Notes: generated by a model from the letters alone, not told the origin. A DNA stretch of 64,000 nt from CAWAYR01 sp050250955 (GCA_050250955.1 JBFWNR010000008.1:62001-126000), one strand, 5' to 3'; shown: positions 9,525 to 19,627, counted from the stretch's first letter. Program-made: numbers and translations.

Positions 9525-11870
9525 ATGTGGCGCCTCGCGGCCGCAGTCGTCGCCGCCACCACGGCCCTCGCCGCGCAGTCGCCTGCCGTTCCCGCACCCG
9601 TCGTCGCCGCCGTGCACGGGCCGGCCGCGGCGGTCGAACAGTTCGCGCTGGCCGAGTTCCGCATCGACCTGCGGTCGGTGGGCGGCCGGGTCTACACGCC
9701 TTTCGGGCCCGACGACGGCTACACGCATCCGGACGGCATCACCGTGGACGCGTCGATCCGCGGGCCCGACGGGCGGACGACGACGGTGCCGGCATTCTTC
9801 TACACGCCGTATGACATCGCCGCCGTCGACGACAGCCGCGAGGCCCTCGGCATCAGCGGGCCGAGCGAGTGGCGGGTCCGCTACACACCGCCACGGCCCG
9901 GCCGTCACGAGCTCACCCTTCACGTCCGCGACCGCGGCGGCGCGGCCGCAGCGGCGCCAGTGCCCTTCGACGTCGTCGCGTCGGGTCGCCGCGGGTTCAT
10001 CCGCGTGAGCCCCGACGACCCCCGCTTCCTCCGCTACGACAACGGCGACGACTTCATCCCGATCGCCGAAGGCCGCCAGTGGGCCCCTCAGGAGCGCCGC
10101 CGGGCGTTGTCCTACGCCGACGCCTTCGCGGCCGACGCCGCGGCCGGCGTCAACCTGACGCGGATCTGGGACCAGAACGACAGCTACAACCTGTCGATCG
10201 AGGGCGCCGACCCGGTGTGGGCACCGCACTGGTCGCAGTTCACCCAGGCGCTGGGGATCGCGGTCGGCGAGGCGCGTTCGGGGCGGCGGGCGGCGCGCTT
10301 CAGTGCAACGGAGTCGCCGGCCACCGAGGGCTACGTGCAGTGGATTGCCGTGCGACCGGCGACGCGCTACGCGCTCAGCGGCTGGATTCGCGTACGGGAA
10401 CTCGACGGGGAGGGGGCGATCCTCGCCGCCGGCGGCTCGTCGCACCTCGAGCCGGGACGCGAGCGCACCCCGCCGCAGCGCGGCACCGCCGACTGGACCG
10501 AGGTGCGCCACGAGTTCACCACCGGCCCGGACCAGCGCACCGTCGCCATCTGGGCCGGCGCCGCCCGCAGCACCGGCACGGCGTGGTTCGACGATCTGTC
10601 GGTGGTGGCACTGGACGCCGCCGGCTACGACGTGCTGAGCGACCGTGGGTTCGAGCGGCACTTCCCGAAGGCCGATCGCGGCAACGACCCGGAGGATCCG
10701 GCCGTGGCCGCCACCCTGCCGCACGGCACCGCCATCAACCAGTGGGCCGCGGCCCAGCTCGATCGCATCGTGCAGGCCGCCGAAACGCACGGCATCGCCG
10801 TGCAGTTGTGCAGCCACGGCGACGTCTACTGGACCTGGGATGCCACGGTGATCGACAGCGACTACGCCACCGCCAACGGGTTCCGGACCGGCTGGCTGGA
10901 TCCGCGGCATCTCGGCTACTGGCAGCGCAACTACCGGTACCGCATCGCGCGCTGGGGCTACTCACCCGCGATCCTCGCCTGGGAGGTGTGGAACGAGCAC
11001 GGCCCGATCGACGCGACGTCGGAACTGCCACGCTTCTACGACATCCTGGGCCGATTCGTGAAGGCGCAGGATCCGGCGCGGCATCTGTTCACGACCTCGC
11101 AGTGGAGCCAGGCCTACTCCCCGGCGTTCTGGGCCGGCTCCCCCGCCGATGTCGTCAACTACCACGACTACATCACCACCCAGCTCGATCGGCACGAACC
11201 CGCCCTCGCCGGCGACGCCGCCGCCTTCGTCTACACGCTCGCCGACGGGCTGGTGGCCGACTGGCCGGCCGGCGTGCCACGACGGCCGTTCATCTGGGGG
11301 GAAATCGGCACGCTCGAGCGCTGGGACGTCGACGACAAGCGGCTCATCGCCGGCCGCGGCGCGGCGCTCACGCGGCATCCGTTCCTGTGGGCGGGGGCGT
11401 TCAGTCCGGCGCTGACGTCGCCCGTCGACTGGCAGGCGGCGCCGAAGGCCGACAGCACCCGGGCCCTGCGGGCGTTCCTGGCCGGCGAGCGGTTCGCGCC
11501 CGGAGGATGGGCGACCTTCGCCTCCACCGACCTCGCCCCGCGGACCGGCCAGTCGGTGGCGACCTCACCGCGCGAGGCCCGGGTCATGGGCCTGGTCCAC
11601 GCCGCCGCGGGACGCGTGCTGGCCTGGGTGCAGCATCGCGGCTACACGTGGCACCAGGTCCTCGAGGAGCGGCGCACGCCGCCGCCGATCCGCGGCTGGT
11701 TCGAGACCCCGGCGCTGCCGGCCGGCCGCTACACCGTCGAGTGGTGGAACACTCGCACCGGCCGGGTCGAGTCGCGGACGACGCACGCCCACGACGGCGG
11801 CACGCTGCGCACGTCGTGGCCGAGTCCGCTGGCCACCGACAGGGCGGTCAAAATCGGCCGCATCGAATAG
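9525..11870 (+). CDS. Secreted GH5-like glycoside hydrolase with inserted module
   Basis: A 781-residue secreted protein. After a signal peptide (cleavage near LAAQ) comes a DUF5060-like beta domain (about 30-155), then the start of a TIM barrel (GFIRVSPDDPRFLRYDNGDD, RIWDQND). A jelly-roll-like carbohydrate-binding segment (about 235-365, RYALSGWIRV, AWFDDLSVVAL) is inserted before the barrel resumes. The acid/base candidate is Glu491 in AWEVWNEHG and the nucleophile candidate Glu593 in FIWGEIG, the usual clan GH-A spacing. It probably cleaves an extracellular polysaccharide; the substrate is not predictable. It converges on the copper oxidase gene 9 bp away. Confidence 0.75.
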   Translation: MWRLAAAVVAATTALAAQSPAVPAPVVAAVHGPAAAVEQFALAEFRIDLRSVGGRVYTPFGPDDGYTHPDGITVDASIRGPDGRTTTVPAFFYTPYDIAAVDDSREALGISGPSEWRVRYTPPRPGRHELTLHVRDRGGAAAAAPVPFDVVASGRRGFIRVSPDDPRFLRYDNGDDFIPIAEGRQWAPQERRRALSYADAFAADAAAGVNLTRIWDQNDSYNLSIEGADPVWAPHWSQFTQALGIAVGEARSGRRAARFSATESPATEGYVQWIAVRPATRYALSGWIRVRELDGEGAILAAGGSSHLEPGRERTPPQRGTADWTEVRHEFTTGPDQRTVAIWAGAARSTGTAWFDDLSVVALDAAGYDVLSDRGFERHFPKADRGNDPEDPAVAATLPHGTAINQWAAAQLDRIVQAAETHGIAVQLCSHGDVYWTWDATVIDSDYATANGFRTGWLDPRHLGYWQRNYRYRIARWGYSPAILAWEVWNEHGPIDATSELPRFYDILGRFVKAQDPARHLFTTSQWSQAYSPAFWAGSPADVVNYHDYITTQLDRHEPALAGDAAAFVYTLADGLVADWPAGVPRRPFIWGEIGTLERWDVDDKRLIAGRGAALTRHPFLWAGAFSPALTSPVDWQAAPKADSTRALRAFLAGERFAPGGWATFASTDLAPRTGQSVATSPREARVMGLVHAAAGRVLAWVQHRGYTWHQVLEERRTPPPIRGWFETPALPAGRYTVEWWNTRTGRVESRTTHAHDGGTLRTSWPSPLATDRAVKIGRIE

Positions 11871-11879
11871 GTGCGACCG

Positions 11880-14720
11880 CTACGGCACCGTGTAGCTCAC
11901 CACCAGCCGGACGGCGTCATTGGGTCCGCCTTCCGCACTCTCGATCCACTTACGCGCCCAGGCTCCCGCCGTCCCCCGCGCGATCACGCTCAATGCCTGG
12001 CCCGCCGCCCAGCCCGGCTGGTTCACCACCGCCTGGATTACCGGCGCCATCTCGTCCAGCAGATACCGCGTCCCCAGCGTCCAGGGCGCATTCGAACTGT
12101 GCTGCACCCGCGGCGCCAGCAGCGTCCGCCCCGACGGCCGTGACGCCGTGCTGAACGGCGCGCTGTTCCCCGACGCCTCCGCCCCCAGTTCCAGCCCCAG
12201 CGTCGTCCACTGCGTCGCCCCCGCCAGCACCTCCAGCCGCGCCGACGTCACCGTCGCCCCCGCCGGGATCGTCACTCCCGTGAACCGCAGCCCCAGATAG
12301 CTCGCCGTCGACGACGCGCCGTTCCCGATCCACCACCCCTCCGTCGTGAACCCCCCTCCGTCCTCGTTCACGTCGTCCGCTCCCGTCGCCACCACATATG
12401 TCGCCGTCACCGGCCCGCCACCGGCCGCGTCGTCATTGACGATCGTCCCCGTCCCCGACCCGTCGGCGATCGTGGCGTTCCCCGGGTTCGACAGGGTCAC
12501 CGTGAACGTCTCGGTCGGCTCCACCGTCGTGTCACCCGCCACCGTCACCGTGAACGTCCGCGACGTCGCCCCGGGGCTGAAGCTCAGCGTCCCGCTCGCC
12601 GCGGTGTAGTCGCCCGGCGCCACCGCAGTGCCATTGGCCGTCGCATACCCGACCGTCACGGTGGACGCACTGGCCGGCGACAGCGTCACGGTGAACGTCG
12701 CCGTCGTCGGTCCGCTGTTGCCTTCCGTCACCGTCGCGTCATTCACGCTCAGCGTCGGCTGCACCACCGACCCCACCGTGATCGCGATCGGCGCCGATGT
12801 CACCGTGTGCGTCCCATCCGACACGCTCAGCGTCGCGCTGTAGCTGCCCGCCGCCGTATACGTATAGTTGACGTTCGCCCCCGCCGCCGTGGCGCCGGTG
12901 CCGAACGCCCAGGCATACGTCAGCGGCGCCCCCTCAGGGTCCGTCGCCGCGCCGCTGAACGCCACCGTCAGGGGCGCCGTGTCCGACGTCGGACTGCCGG
13001 TTGCGGCGGTGATCACCGGCGGCAGGTTGACAGGGCTTCCGCCGCCACCCGTGTAGGTCACGACGAGGCGGGGCGCCACAGCCGCGCCACCCTCGACGCT
13101 GCTGATGAACTTGCGTGCCCACGCGCCGCCCGTGCCGCGGATGATCACGCTCAGAGCCTGCCCCGACGCCCAGGCCGGCTGGCTGACCGCCGCCTGAACG
13201 ACAGACGTGATGTCGTCCAGGGCGTAGCGCGTTCCGGCGATCCACTGGGCGTCCGATGCATGCACGACCCGGGGGACGAGCAGGGTGCGCTGCGAGGGGC
13301 GTGAGGCGGCGCTGAAGGCGGCGCTGTGGCCGGCGGCTTCCGCGGCGATCTCGAAGGCGACGCTGTTCCACTGCGTCGCCGCCGCAGTCAGCTCGAGGCG
13401 CGCGGCGGTGACGGTGGCACCGGCCGGGATCGACACCCCGGTGAAGCGCAGGCCGAGGTAGCTGGCGGCGGCCGACGAGCCGTTGCCGACCCACAATGCG
13501 CCGTCGGGGGAGAAGCTGGCGCCCTCTTCGTTGACGTCGTCGCCACCGGCGGCCACGACGTGGGTGACGGTCACGGGTCCGGCCACCCCGTCGTCGTTGA
13601 CGATCGTGCCCACCGCGCTGCCGTCGGTAATGGTCGCGCCCACCGGACTGGACAACGTCAGCGTGAACGTCTCGTCGGGCTCGACGGTGCTGTCGCCGAC
13701 GACCGGTACGGTGATGGTCGCGGTCAGGGTCGGGCCGGTCATGGTAATCGAGCCGCTGGTCGCGACGTAGTCTCCGGGCGCGGCCGCACTGCCGTTGCTG
13801 GTGGCGTAATTCACGCTGGTGGTGCTGCCGCCGATCGTGCGGGTGACGACGAAGGTGGCCAGCACGGTGCCGGTGTGGCCTTCCGTCACAGAGGCATCGG
13901 CCACCGACAGTCCCGGCACCGTGGGCGAGGAAGCCTGGACGTTGACCGGGGCAGAGGCCACGGTGGTGGTGCCGTCGGAGACCTGAAGCGTCGCCGAGTA
14001 GGTCCCGGGGGTGTAGCTGTGCGAAACGGCCGCGCCTGAGGCCTGCGTGCCATCGCCGAACAGCCACGTGTAGGTCAGCGGGGCACCCTCGGGATCGGTC
14101 GCGGCCCCGGCGAAGTTGACGACGAGCGGCGCCACTCCAGACGTCGGGACGCCGCTGGCCGCGGTGATCACCGGCGGCTGATTCGGTGTGGCGCCGCCCG
14201 TCGAATAGGTGACGACCAGCCGCGGCGCGGTGGCCGATCCGCTCTCCGCCGCGGCGACGTGCTTGCGGCCCCAGGCGCTGCCGGTGCCGCGCAGGACCAG
14301 CGTCAGCGCCTGTCCGGCCCATCCCGGCTGCTGCACCGCCGCCTGCACGAGGGCAGTGACGTCTTCCAGTGCATACCGGGTGCCGGCGACCCACGGCGCA
14401 TTGGAGGCGTGGGACACGCGGGGCGCCAGCAGCACCCGCTGCGATGGCGGCGCCGACGGGCCGAACGGGGCGCTGTTGGGCGAGGCCTCGACCGCCATCT
14501 CGAACGCCATCGACGTCCACTGCGAGACCGCCGCGTCGACCTCGACACGAGCGGCGGTGACGGTCGCGCCGGCCGGGATGGTCACCCCGGTGAACCGCAG
14601 GCCGAGGTAGCTGCCGGCCGCCGACGCCCCGGTGCCGAGCCACACCTGCCCACCGTCGGCGGCCAAGCTGCCGCCGTCTTCGTTGACGTCGTTCTCACCG
14701 AGCGTGATCGCATACGTGGC
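11880..14720 (-). repeat. Triplicated tail module in the oxidase gene
   Basis: The unit Calx-beta, DNRLRE-like domain, PKD recurs with small changes. DNRLRE-like copies lie at about 14195-14720, 13050-13570 and 11880-12395; PKD copies at about 13925-14190 and 12765-13040; Calx-beta copies between them. Repeated peptides include YLGLRFTGV and ATDPEGAPLTY. Such near-identical modules are prone to recombination and may vary in number between strains. Boundaries are approximate. Confidence 0.8.
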
Positions 14721-16853
14721 AGTGACCGTGCCCGAATCGTCGTCGAGGATGGTCGCCGTACCGACCGGCGAGCCGAACACCGCGTTGACCGGGTTGTAGA
14801 GTTCGAGCGAGAAGGTCTCGTTCTCCTCGACGACGAGGTCGGGCACGATCGGCACCTGGACGGTTTGTGTCGTGGTGCCGCCGGCGAAGGTCAGTGTGCC
14901 GGTGGTGCTGGTGAAGTCGGTCGGGGAGGTGGCGCTGCCCGGCAGGGTCCGGTAGCTGACTACGACGTTCTGCGCCGATGCCGGCGACAGCGTGACGGTG
15001 AACGCCGCCACCGGCAGCCCGCTGCTCCCCTCGGGCACGGTGACCGAGTTGACGCTGAGCGACGACGACGCCGGGGCGTCGTCGTCGACGATGGTGCCGG
15101 TCGCAGTGGCGCGGCCGATCGTCGCATTGGTCGCGCCCGCGAGGGTCAGGGTGAAGGTCTCGTTGCCCTCAATCAGCGTGTCGGGGATCGTCGGTACCAC
15201 GATGGTGCGCGACGTGGTGCCGGGCGTGAACGAGAGCGAACCTGAGCGGCTGGAGAAATCGACGCCCGGCGACGCCGTGCCGCTCGCGGTCGCATAGTTG
15301 ACGGTGACGGTCTGCGCCGGCGACCCGCTCAGGGTCACGGTGAAGACGGCGTTGTTGCCGGCGGCCGTGCCCTCGTTGACGCTCACGTCGCCGATCGACA
15401 GCGACGGCGCGGTCGGCGCGCCGCCGAGCCGGATGAGCCGCCCGACCGACGGCACGCCGGCGGCGTCGAGCACGAACAGGTGATAGTCGCCGGCCGGCGC
15501 GAGCCGGGCATCGTTCGGTGCGGTGACCGTGAGCGTACCGGCGCCGGCGCTGAACGACAGCTCGAAGAAACGCTGATCGAGGTTGATGCCGTGGGTCACG
15601 GAACTGGCGCGCACGAAAGTGACCCGGTCGGCGGCACCGGGGTTCGGCAGTCCGACTGTGAACGTCGCGCCGTAGTTCACGCTCGCTGGCGTCGACGAGA
15701 CCACCGGCCGTGTGCCCTTGAACAGGTACGGCGGCGAATAGAATTGGCCGTTCGTCTCGTCGGTCACCGCCGGGTTGATGCGGCCGCCGCCGGACGACAG
15801 CACGCGCCCGTCGGCCAGCAGAATCGCGATCGAGTGATACATCCGGTTGCGCGCCATCGACGCCACCGTGGTCCATGTCTCGGTGTCCGGATCCCAGATC
15901 TCGGCCGGCCTCACGCCGCTCGTCGAGATGAGACTCACTTCGTCGGCGCCGCCGACCACCAGCACGGTGCCGTCGGGCAGCAGCACCAGGTTGTGCTGCG
16001 CCCGCCCGTAGGCCATCGACCCCACCTGGCGCCACGTCGGATTGGCGGCATTGAGATCGATCACCGCGGCGGCCTGGGTCACCGGATCGACGCCCTGCGT
16101 GCCCCCTCCTGCCATCAAGACCTTGCCGGGCCGGTACATCACCCCGGTTCCGCCGCCCGCGGGCCCCTGGCCGAGAGGCGTCCAGTTGCTGGTGCCGACG
16201 TCGAGGAGCCACGACTGGAACGAGAAATCTGCCCCGCTCACGAACAGCCGGCCGTCGGCGACCTGGTACAGTTGTGGGTACTCGCCCACGTCCTTCTGCG
16301 CACCGGGAACCGTCGACCACGACGAGCCGCTGGCCGCGAGGATTTCCGGGACTTCGGCGATGTTGGGCCGGCTGATCGCTCCGCCAAGGGTGACCGTTCG
16401 CCCGTCGGCCAGAGGCGTCACGGAGGGGTACCAACGCGCGTAGTTGAGGTCCGGCCGCGGCGTCCACTGCAGCGTGGACGGGTCGAAGTACGTCACATCG
16501 GTGGTCCCCACCCCGGCCCCGTTGTGGCCGCCGACCGTCAGCAGCCGGCCATCAGCGGTGAGGATGTGGCCGGCGCAGAAGAGCTCGGCGAACCCGTTGG
16601 GCACCGGCGTATAGACGTTGGTGGCGGGATCCCACAGCCGGGCCGACGGAGTGCCAGGGATCTCCCAGGCGTCGAAGAACAGAAGCTGGCCGGTGTGCAT
16701 CATCGCCGCGTGCACTGTGACGAGCGGCATGGCGAACACTGCCGACCACTGCCCGACAACGCTTGGCTGCTGCCCGGCCACCGACGCGCCGAGCGCCACA
16801 ACCAGCGCCAGGGCCACTACGAGGCGCGGTACCTTCCTGGCGGTGCACACCAT
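11880..16853 (-). CDS. Giant secreted copper-radical (galactose/glyoxal) oxidase
   Basis: A 1657-residue secreted protein. After a signal peptide (to about GQQ) residues 35-475 form a seven-bladed kelch propeller plus the DUF1929 C-terminal Ig domain of AA5 oxidases. All five active-site residues are present: Cys93 (LFCAGH) and Tyr142 (ARWYPSV) for the Cys-Tyr radical cofactor, Tyr339-His340 (RMYHSI) and His421 (VTHGINLDQRF) for copper. It should oxidise an alcohol or aldehyde and release H2O2. The tail carries four Calx-beta domains, three copies of a coagulation-like DNRLRE-type domain (GxxxSxxSYLGLRFTGV, RLVVTY) and two PKD domains. ATG 16853 is preferred over TTG 16868. Relatives in Streptomyces (GlxA) assist glycan deposition; a similar role beside an EPS locus is inference. 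Confidence 0.85.
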   Translation of the reverse strand: MVCTARKVPRLVVALALVVALGASVAGQQPSVVGQWSAVFAMPLVTVHAAMMHTGQLLFFDAWEIPGTPSARLWDPATNVYTPVPNGFAELFCAGHILTADGRLLTVGGHNGAGVGTTDVTYFDPSTLQWTPRPDLNYARWYPSVTPLADGRTVTLGGAISRPNIAEVPEILAASGSSWSTVPGAQKDVGEYPQLYQVADGRLFVSGADFSFQSWLLDVGTSNWTPLGQGPAGGGTGVMYRPGKVLMAGGGTQGVDPVTQAAAVIDLNAANPTWRQVGSMAYGRAQHNLVLLPDGTVLVVGGADEVSLISTSGVRPAEIWDPDTETWTTVASMARNRMYHSIAILLADGRVLSSGGGRINPAVTDETNGQFYSPPYLFKGTRPVVSSTPASVNYGATFTVGLPNPGAADRVTFVRASSVTHGINLDQRFFELSFSAGAGTLTVTAPNDARLAPAGDYHLFVLDAAGVPSVGRLIRLGGAPTAPSLSIGDVSVNEGTAAGNNAVFTVTLSGSPAQTVTVNYATASGTASPGVDFSSRSGSLSFTPGTTSRTIVVPTIPDTLIEGNETFTLTLAGATNATIGRATATGTIVDDDAPASSSLSVNSVTVPEGSSGLPVAAFTVTLSPASAQNVVVSYRTLPGSATSPTDFTSTTGTLTFAGGTTTQTVQVPIVPDLVVEENETFSLELYNPVNAVFGSPVGTATILDDDSGTVTATYAITLGENDVNEDGGSLAADGGQVWLGTGASAAGSYLGLRFTGVTIPAGATVTAARVEVDAAVSQWTSMAFEMAVEASPNSAPFGPSAPPSQRVLLAPRVSHASNAPWVAGTRYALEDVTALVQAAVQQPGWAGQALTLVLRGTGSAWGRKHVAAAESGSATAPRLVVTYSTGGATPNQPPVITAASGVPTSGVAPLVVNFAGAATDPEGAPLTYTWLFGDGTQASGAAVSHSYTPGTYSATLQVSDGTTTVASAPVNVQASSPTVPGLSVADASVTEGHTGTVLATFVVTRTIGGSTTSVNYATSNGSAAAPGDYVATSGSITMTGPTLTATITVPVVGDSTVEPDETFTLTLSSPVGATITDGSAVGTIVNDDGVAGPVTVTHVVAAGGDDVNEEGASFSPDGALWVGNGSSAAASYLGLRFTGVSIPAGATVTAARLELTAAATQWNSVAFEIAAEAAGHSAAFSAASRPSQRTLLVPRVVHASDAQWIAGTRYALDDITSVVQAAVSQPAWASGQALSVIIRGTGGAWARKFISSVEGGAAVAPRLVVTYTGGGGSPVNLPPVITAATGSPTSDTAPLTVAFSGAATDPEGAPLTYAWAFGTGATAAGANVNYTYTAAGSYSATLSVSDGTHTVTSAPIAITVGSVVQPTLSVNDATVTEGNSGPTTATFTVTLSPASASTVTVGYATANGTAVAPGDYTAASGTLSFSPGATSRTFTVTVAGDTTVEPTETFTVTLSNPGNATIADGSGTGTIVNDDAAGGGPVTATYVVATGADDVNEDGGGFTTEGWWIGNGASSTASYLGLRFTGVTIPAGATVTSARLEVLAGATQWTTLGLELGAEASGNSAPFSTASRPSGRTLLAPRVQHSSNAPWTLGTRYLLDEMAPVIQAVVNQPGWAAGQALSVIARGTAGAWARKWIESAEGGPNDAVRLVVSYTVP

Positions 16854-17022
16854 AACCACGGCTTTCAATCAAGACTCTTGCCATGTGATACTGCGCGAGT
16901 TCGGCGCTGCACTTGGAGCGCGCGGAAGAGTTTTCAACTCCGGCCAAGAACAATAGCTGCACAGCCAACACTTCCGAGTTCAGGATTGGCGCAGTCTTCG
17001 CCATTTGCTGAAGGCGTCGAGC

Positions 17023-17038
17023 TGGCATACGGTCTGCT
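17023..17038 (+). promoter_or_regulatory. Possible sigma-54 -24/-12 element
   Basis: TGGCATACGGTCTGCT matches the consensus TGGCACGNNNNTTGCW at 10 of 12 fixed positions, with exact GG-N10-GC spacing. The predicted start would fall about 3 nt before ATG 17052, leaving no leader, which weakens it. Confidence 0.3.
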
Positions 17039-17051
17039 TCGCCGTCTGCCG

Positions 17052-18485
17052 ATGCACGCGACTCGCCTGCCCGTCGCCGCGCTCACCGCCCTGCTGGCGA
17101 TGCCTGGCGCGGCACGCCTCGGCGCGAGCCAGCATCACGATCGCCTGCCGACCCTCGACGCCAGCATCGTCGTGCCCGCCTTGGACACCACCTGCCGGCC
17201 GGCGGTGGCGGAGCTGCTGAGCCGCGGATTGGCGCACCTCTACGCGGGCGACGCGGCCGACGCGGCGGCAGCCTTCCGCCAAGCCGCCCACTCGGACGTC
17301 GATTGCGTCATGGCCTACTGGGGCTCGGCGCTGGGGTTCTGGGACGAGTGGGAGCGCGGCGGCCAGCCGGAGGCGCTGGGTGAGGGGTGGCGCGCGCTCG
17401 ACTTCGCAGCCATGATTCGTCGGGCGCCCTCGGCACGGGAGCAGCGCTACCTCGACAGCGCGACCCTCCTCTACCGTGAACGCCTCGGCAGCGGGCGCCG
17501 GCAGATGGTCGAGGAGCTGCTGGACCTGGCCGAGGACGTCCCGGAGGACGCGCATGCGCGGCTGCTGGCCGCAGTCTCCGCCGGTCGACTGCGCGACGGG
17601 GCGGACTCGTTACCGCTCCGCCGGCGCGCGCTGCGCCTCGTGAGCGACGCCGGGCCGCTGCGGGAGGCGGTGGCCGGGCTGCTGGCGGCAGTCGCCGCTG
17701 GCGATGCGCCGGAGCTGGCGGTCGAGGTGCTGCCGCAGGCGCGTGCGTTGGCGGCGACGACCGATCCTTCGCCCCGCGTGCTCCAGCAGGCCTCGCACGC
17801 CTTTCTGCACCTGGGCCTCTGGAACGAGGCGGTGATCGCCAACCGCCGGGCCGTGGACGCGGCGCTTCGCCGCGGCGCCCGGCGCGACGAACTGCAGGCG
17901 CTGAACGCGCTGACGTTCGCGTTGCTGCGGGCCGGGCGGGCGGACCAGGCCGGCGATATCGCGCGGCGGATTGCCCAGGGCTATCTCGCCAGCGTGCCGG
18001 GGGCGCATGCGGCCGACGAGCGCGCGGCCATCGTCGGCCGGGTGGCCATCGAGAGCGAGGCGTGGGACCTTGCCGACCGCTACGCTGCACGGGAAGAGCG
18101 CGCGGCGGCGACGCTGCCGGTGCGGCTCGCCGCCTACATCGCGGCCGCCCGCCGAGGTGACCCCGGCCCGGCGCCCGACGTGACCTCGTTCGGCCCGACC
18201 CAGGGCCGGATCGCCGCGGCGTGGCGGGCCTTCGGGCAGGGAGAAACGGAGCAGGCGGTGGCACTCTTGCAGGATGCGGTGGAGCACGAAGCCGCCGCTG
18301 CCGCCGGAGCGGCATGGGTGACCCCGCTGGTTCCGGCGGCGGTGCACCTCGACACGATGCGGCGGCTGCACAGTCGTCCGCGGTCTCCGGGCGAGGCGTT
18401 CGGACGCGACGTTGCGGAACGCGGCGCCCCTGACGGGCGCCGACTGACGGCCGCCGTCGGATCCGGGACGGTGCGGCGGCCATGA
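17052..18485 (+). CDS. Secreted TPR-repeat protein
   Basis: A 477-residue protein with an N-terminal signal (MHATRLPVAALTALLAMPGA) followed by helix-turn-helix repeats. The segment LSRGLAHLYAGDAADAAAAF with VMAYWGSALGFW is the form common in acidobacterial TPR proteins; later repeats include NEAVIANRRAVDAALRRG. Cys residues near the start (TTCRPAV, DVDCVMAYW) could form a disulfide. No catalytic motif. Its stop overlaps the next glycosyltransferase by ATGA, so it is translationally coupled to the polysaccharide locus and may act in assembly. A much longer frame upstream is antisense to the oxidase gene and is not real. Confidence 0.75.
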   Translation: MHATRLPVAALTALLAMPGAARLGASQHHDRLPTLDASIVVPALDTTCRPAVAELLSRGLAHLYAGDAADAAAAFRQAAHSDVDCVMAYWGSALGFWDEWERGGQPEALGEGWRALDFAAMIRRAPSAREQRYLDSATLLYRERLGSGRRQMVEELLDLAEDVPEDAHARLLAAVSAGRLRDGADSLPLRRRALRLVSDAGPLREAVAGLLAAVAAGDAPELAVEVLPQARALAATTDPSPRVLQQASHAFLHLGLWNEAVIANRRAVDAALRRGARRDELQALNALTFALLRAGRADQAGDIARRIAQGYLASVPGAHAADERAAIVGRVAIESEAWDLADRYAAREERAAATLPVRLAAYIAAARRGDPGPAPDVTSFGPTQGRIAAAWRAFGQGETEQAVALLQDAVEHEAAAAAGAAWVTPLVPAAVHLDTMRRLHSRPRSPGEAFGRDVAERGAPDGRRLTAAVGSGTVRRP

Positions 18486-19621
18486 CCGACACCGCGCAGC
18501 CACTCGTGTCGGTGGTCGTGCCGACCTACAACCAGGCGCCGTACATCGGCGACACGGTCAAGAGCATCCTCGGCCAGACCCATCCCGAGGTCGAGATCGT
18601 CGTCGTCGACGACGGCTCGACCGACAGCACCGCGGACGCCGTGCCACGCGGCGATCGCATCGACGTGGTCCGGCAGCGCAACCAGGGCGTCGCCGCCGCC
18701 AGAAACACCGGGTTCGCGCGGACGCGGGGCTCCTACCTGCTCTTCGTCGACGGCGACGACCAGTTGCTGCCGACCAAGATCGCCCGCGACATCGAGCTCC
18801 TCGAAGCCCGTGCCGACCTCGCGGCGTCGTACTGCGCGTGGCAGTTCTTCAGCGACGATGCTCGGGCGGAGCTGGGCGAGAGTCACCCGCGGCGCGACGG
18901 CGACCTGCTCGAGGGGCTGCTCCTCAAGCAGGTGTCACCGGTGCCGGCGGCGGTGACCGTGCGGCGGAGCAGCCTCGACGCCGTCGGCCTGTTCGACCCG
19001 GCCTGCGCGACGGCTGGAGACTACGACCTGTGGATCCGCCTGGCGCTTGGCGGCCATCGCTTTGGATACATCGACGAGGCGCTGGTTCGCTACCGCATCG
19101 CGGGCAGCAGCATGTCGAGTCAGCTCGACAAGATGGAAGCGGCGATTGGCCTGGTGTTCGACAAGGCGTTCGGGTCGCCGGCGTTGCCGGCGGCGACGCG
19201 CGGGCTCGAAGGTCGCGCGCGCGCCATCCTGCAGTTCGAGCTGGCCTCGGAATGCTTTCGGACCGGGGCGCGGGACGCCGGGCGCCGGCGCATCGAGCGG
19301 GCTCTCGAGCACGACCCCGACCTCGGCCGGGACCTGCCCTGGCTCGCCGAATGGCTGGCCGCCGTCGCTCACGGCCCCCGCGCCGGCGCCGGCCCGGACC
19401 TCATCGACACCGTCGTCGAGGAGCTCCCGCCGGTCATCGACCGCCGGCGGCTCCGCCGCCGCGTCGAGGCGCACGTCCACGTCGTCGCCACCTACCTGGC
19501 CGACCAGCGCCGCGACCGCCGCAAGGTACGCATCAATGCCGCGCAGGCGCTGCGCCGTCAGCCCAGCGTGTTGTTCAACCGCGGCTTCGTCCGTATCCTG
19601 CTGCGGGCTTTGGCCGGGTGA
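18482..19621 (+). CDS. Family 2 glycosyltransferase
   Basis: A 379-residue cytoplasmic GT-A enzyme. The nucleotide-binding start VSVVVPTYNQAPYIGDTVKS and EIVVVDDGSTDSTAD, with the metal motif LFVDGDDQ, are typical of GT2; the acceptor region has GDYDLWIRLALGG. The last 130 residues are helical and basic and lack transmembrane segments. It probably adds one sugar to the lipid-linked repeat unit; donor and linkage cannot be predicted. It overlaps the preceding TPR gene by ATGA and faces the next glycosyltransferase convergently across 6 bp. Confidence 0.9.
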   Translation: MTDTAQPLVSVVVPTYNQAPYIGDTVKSILGQTHPEVEIVVVDDGSTDSTADAVPRGDRIDVVRQRNQGVAAARNTGFARTRGSYLLFVDGDDQLLPTKIARDIELLEARADLAASYCAWQFFSDDARAELGESHPRRDGDLLEGLLLKQVSPVPAAVTVRRSSLDAVGLFDPACATAGDYDLWIRLALGGHRFGYIDEALVRYRIAGSSMSSQLDKMEAAIGLVFDKAFGSPALPAATRGLEGRARAILQFELASECFRTGARDAGRRRIERALEHDPDLGRDLPWLAEWLAAVAHGPRAGAGPDLIDTVVEELPPVIDRRRLRRRVEAHVHVVATYLADQRRDRRKVRINAAQALRRQPSVLFNRGFVRILLRALAG

Positions 19622-19627
19622 GCGTCG

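Noticed and set aside
15480..17051. Upstream extension of the TPR protein to 15480
   Set aside because: It would be antisense to the oxidase gene; the signal peptide and TPR homology begin at ATG 17052.
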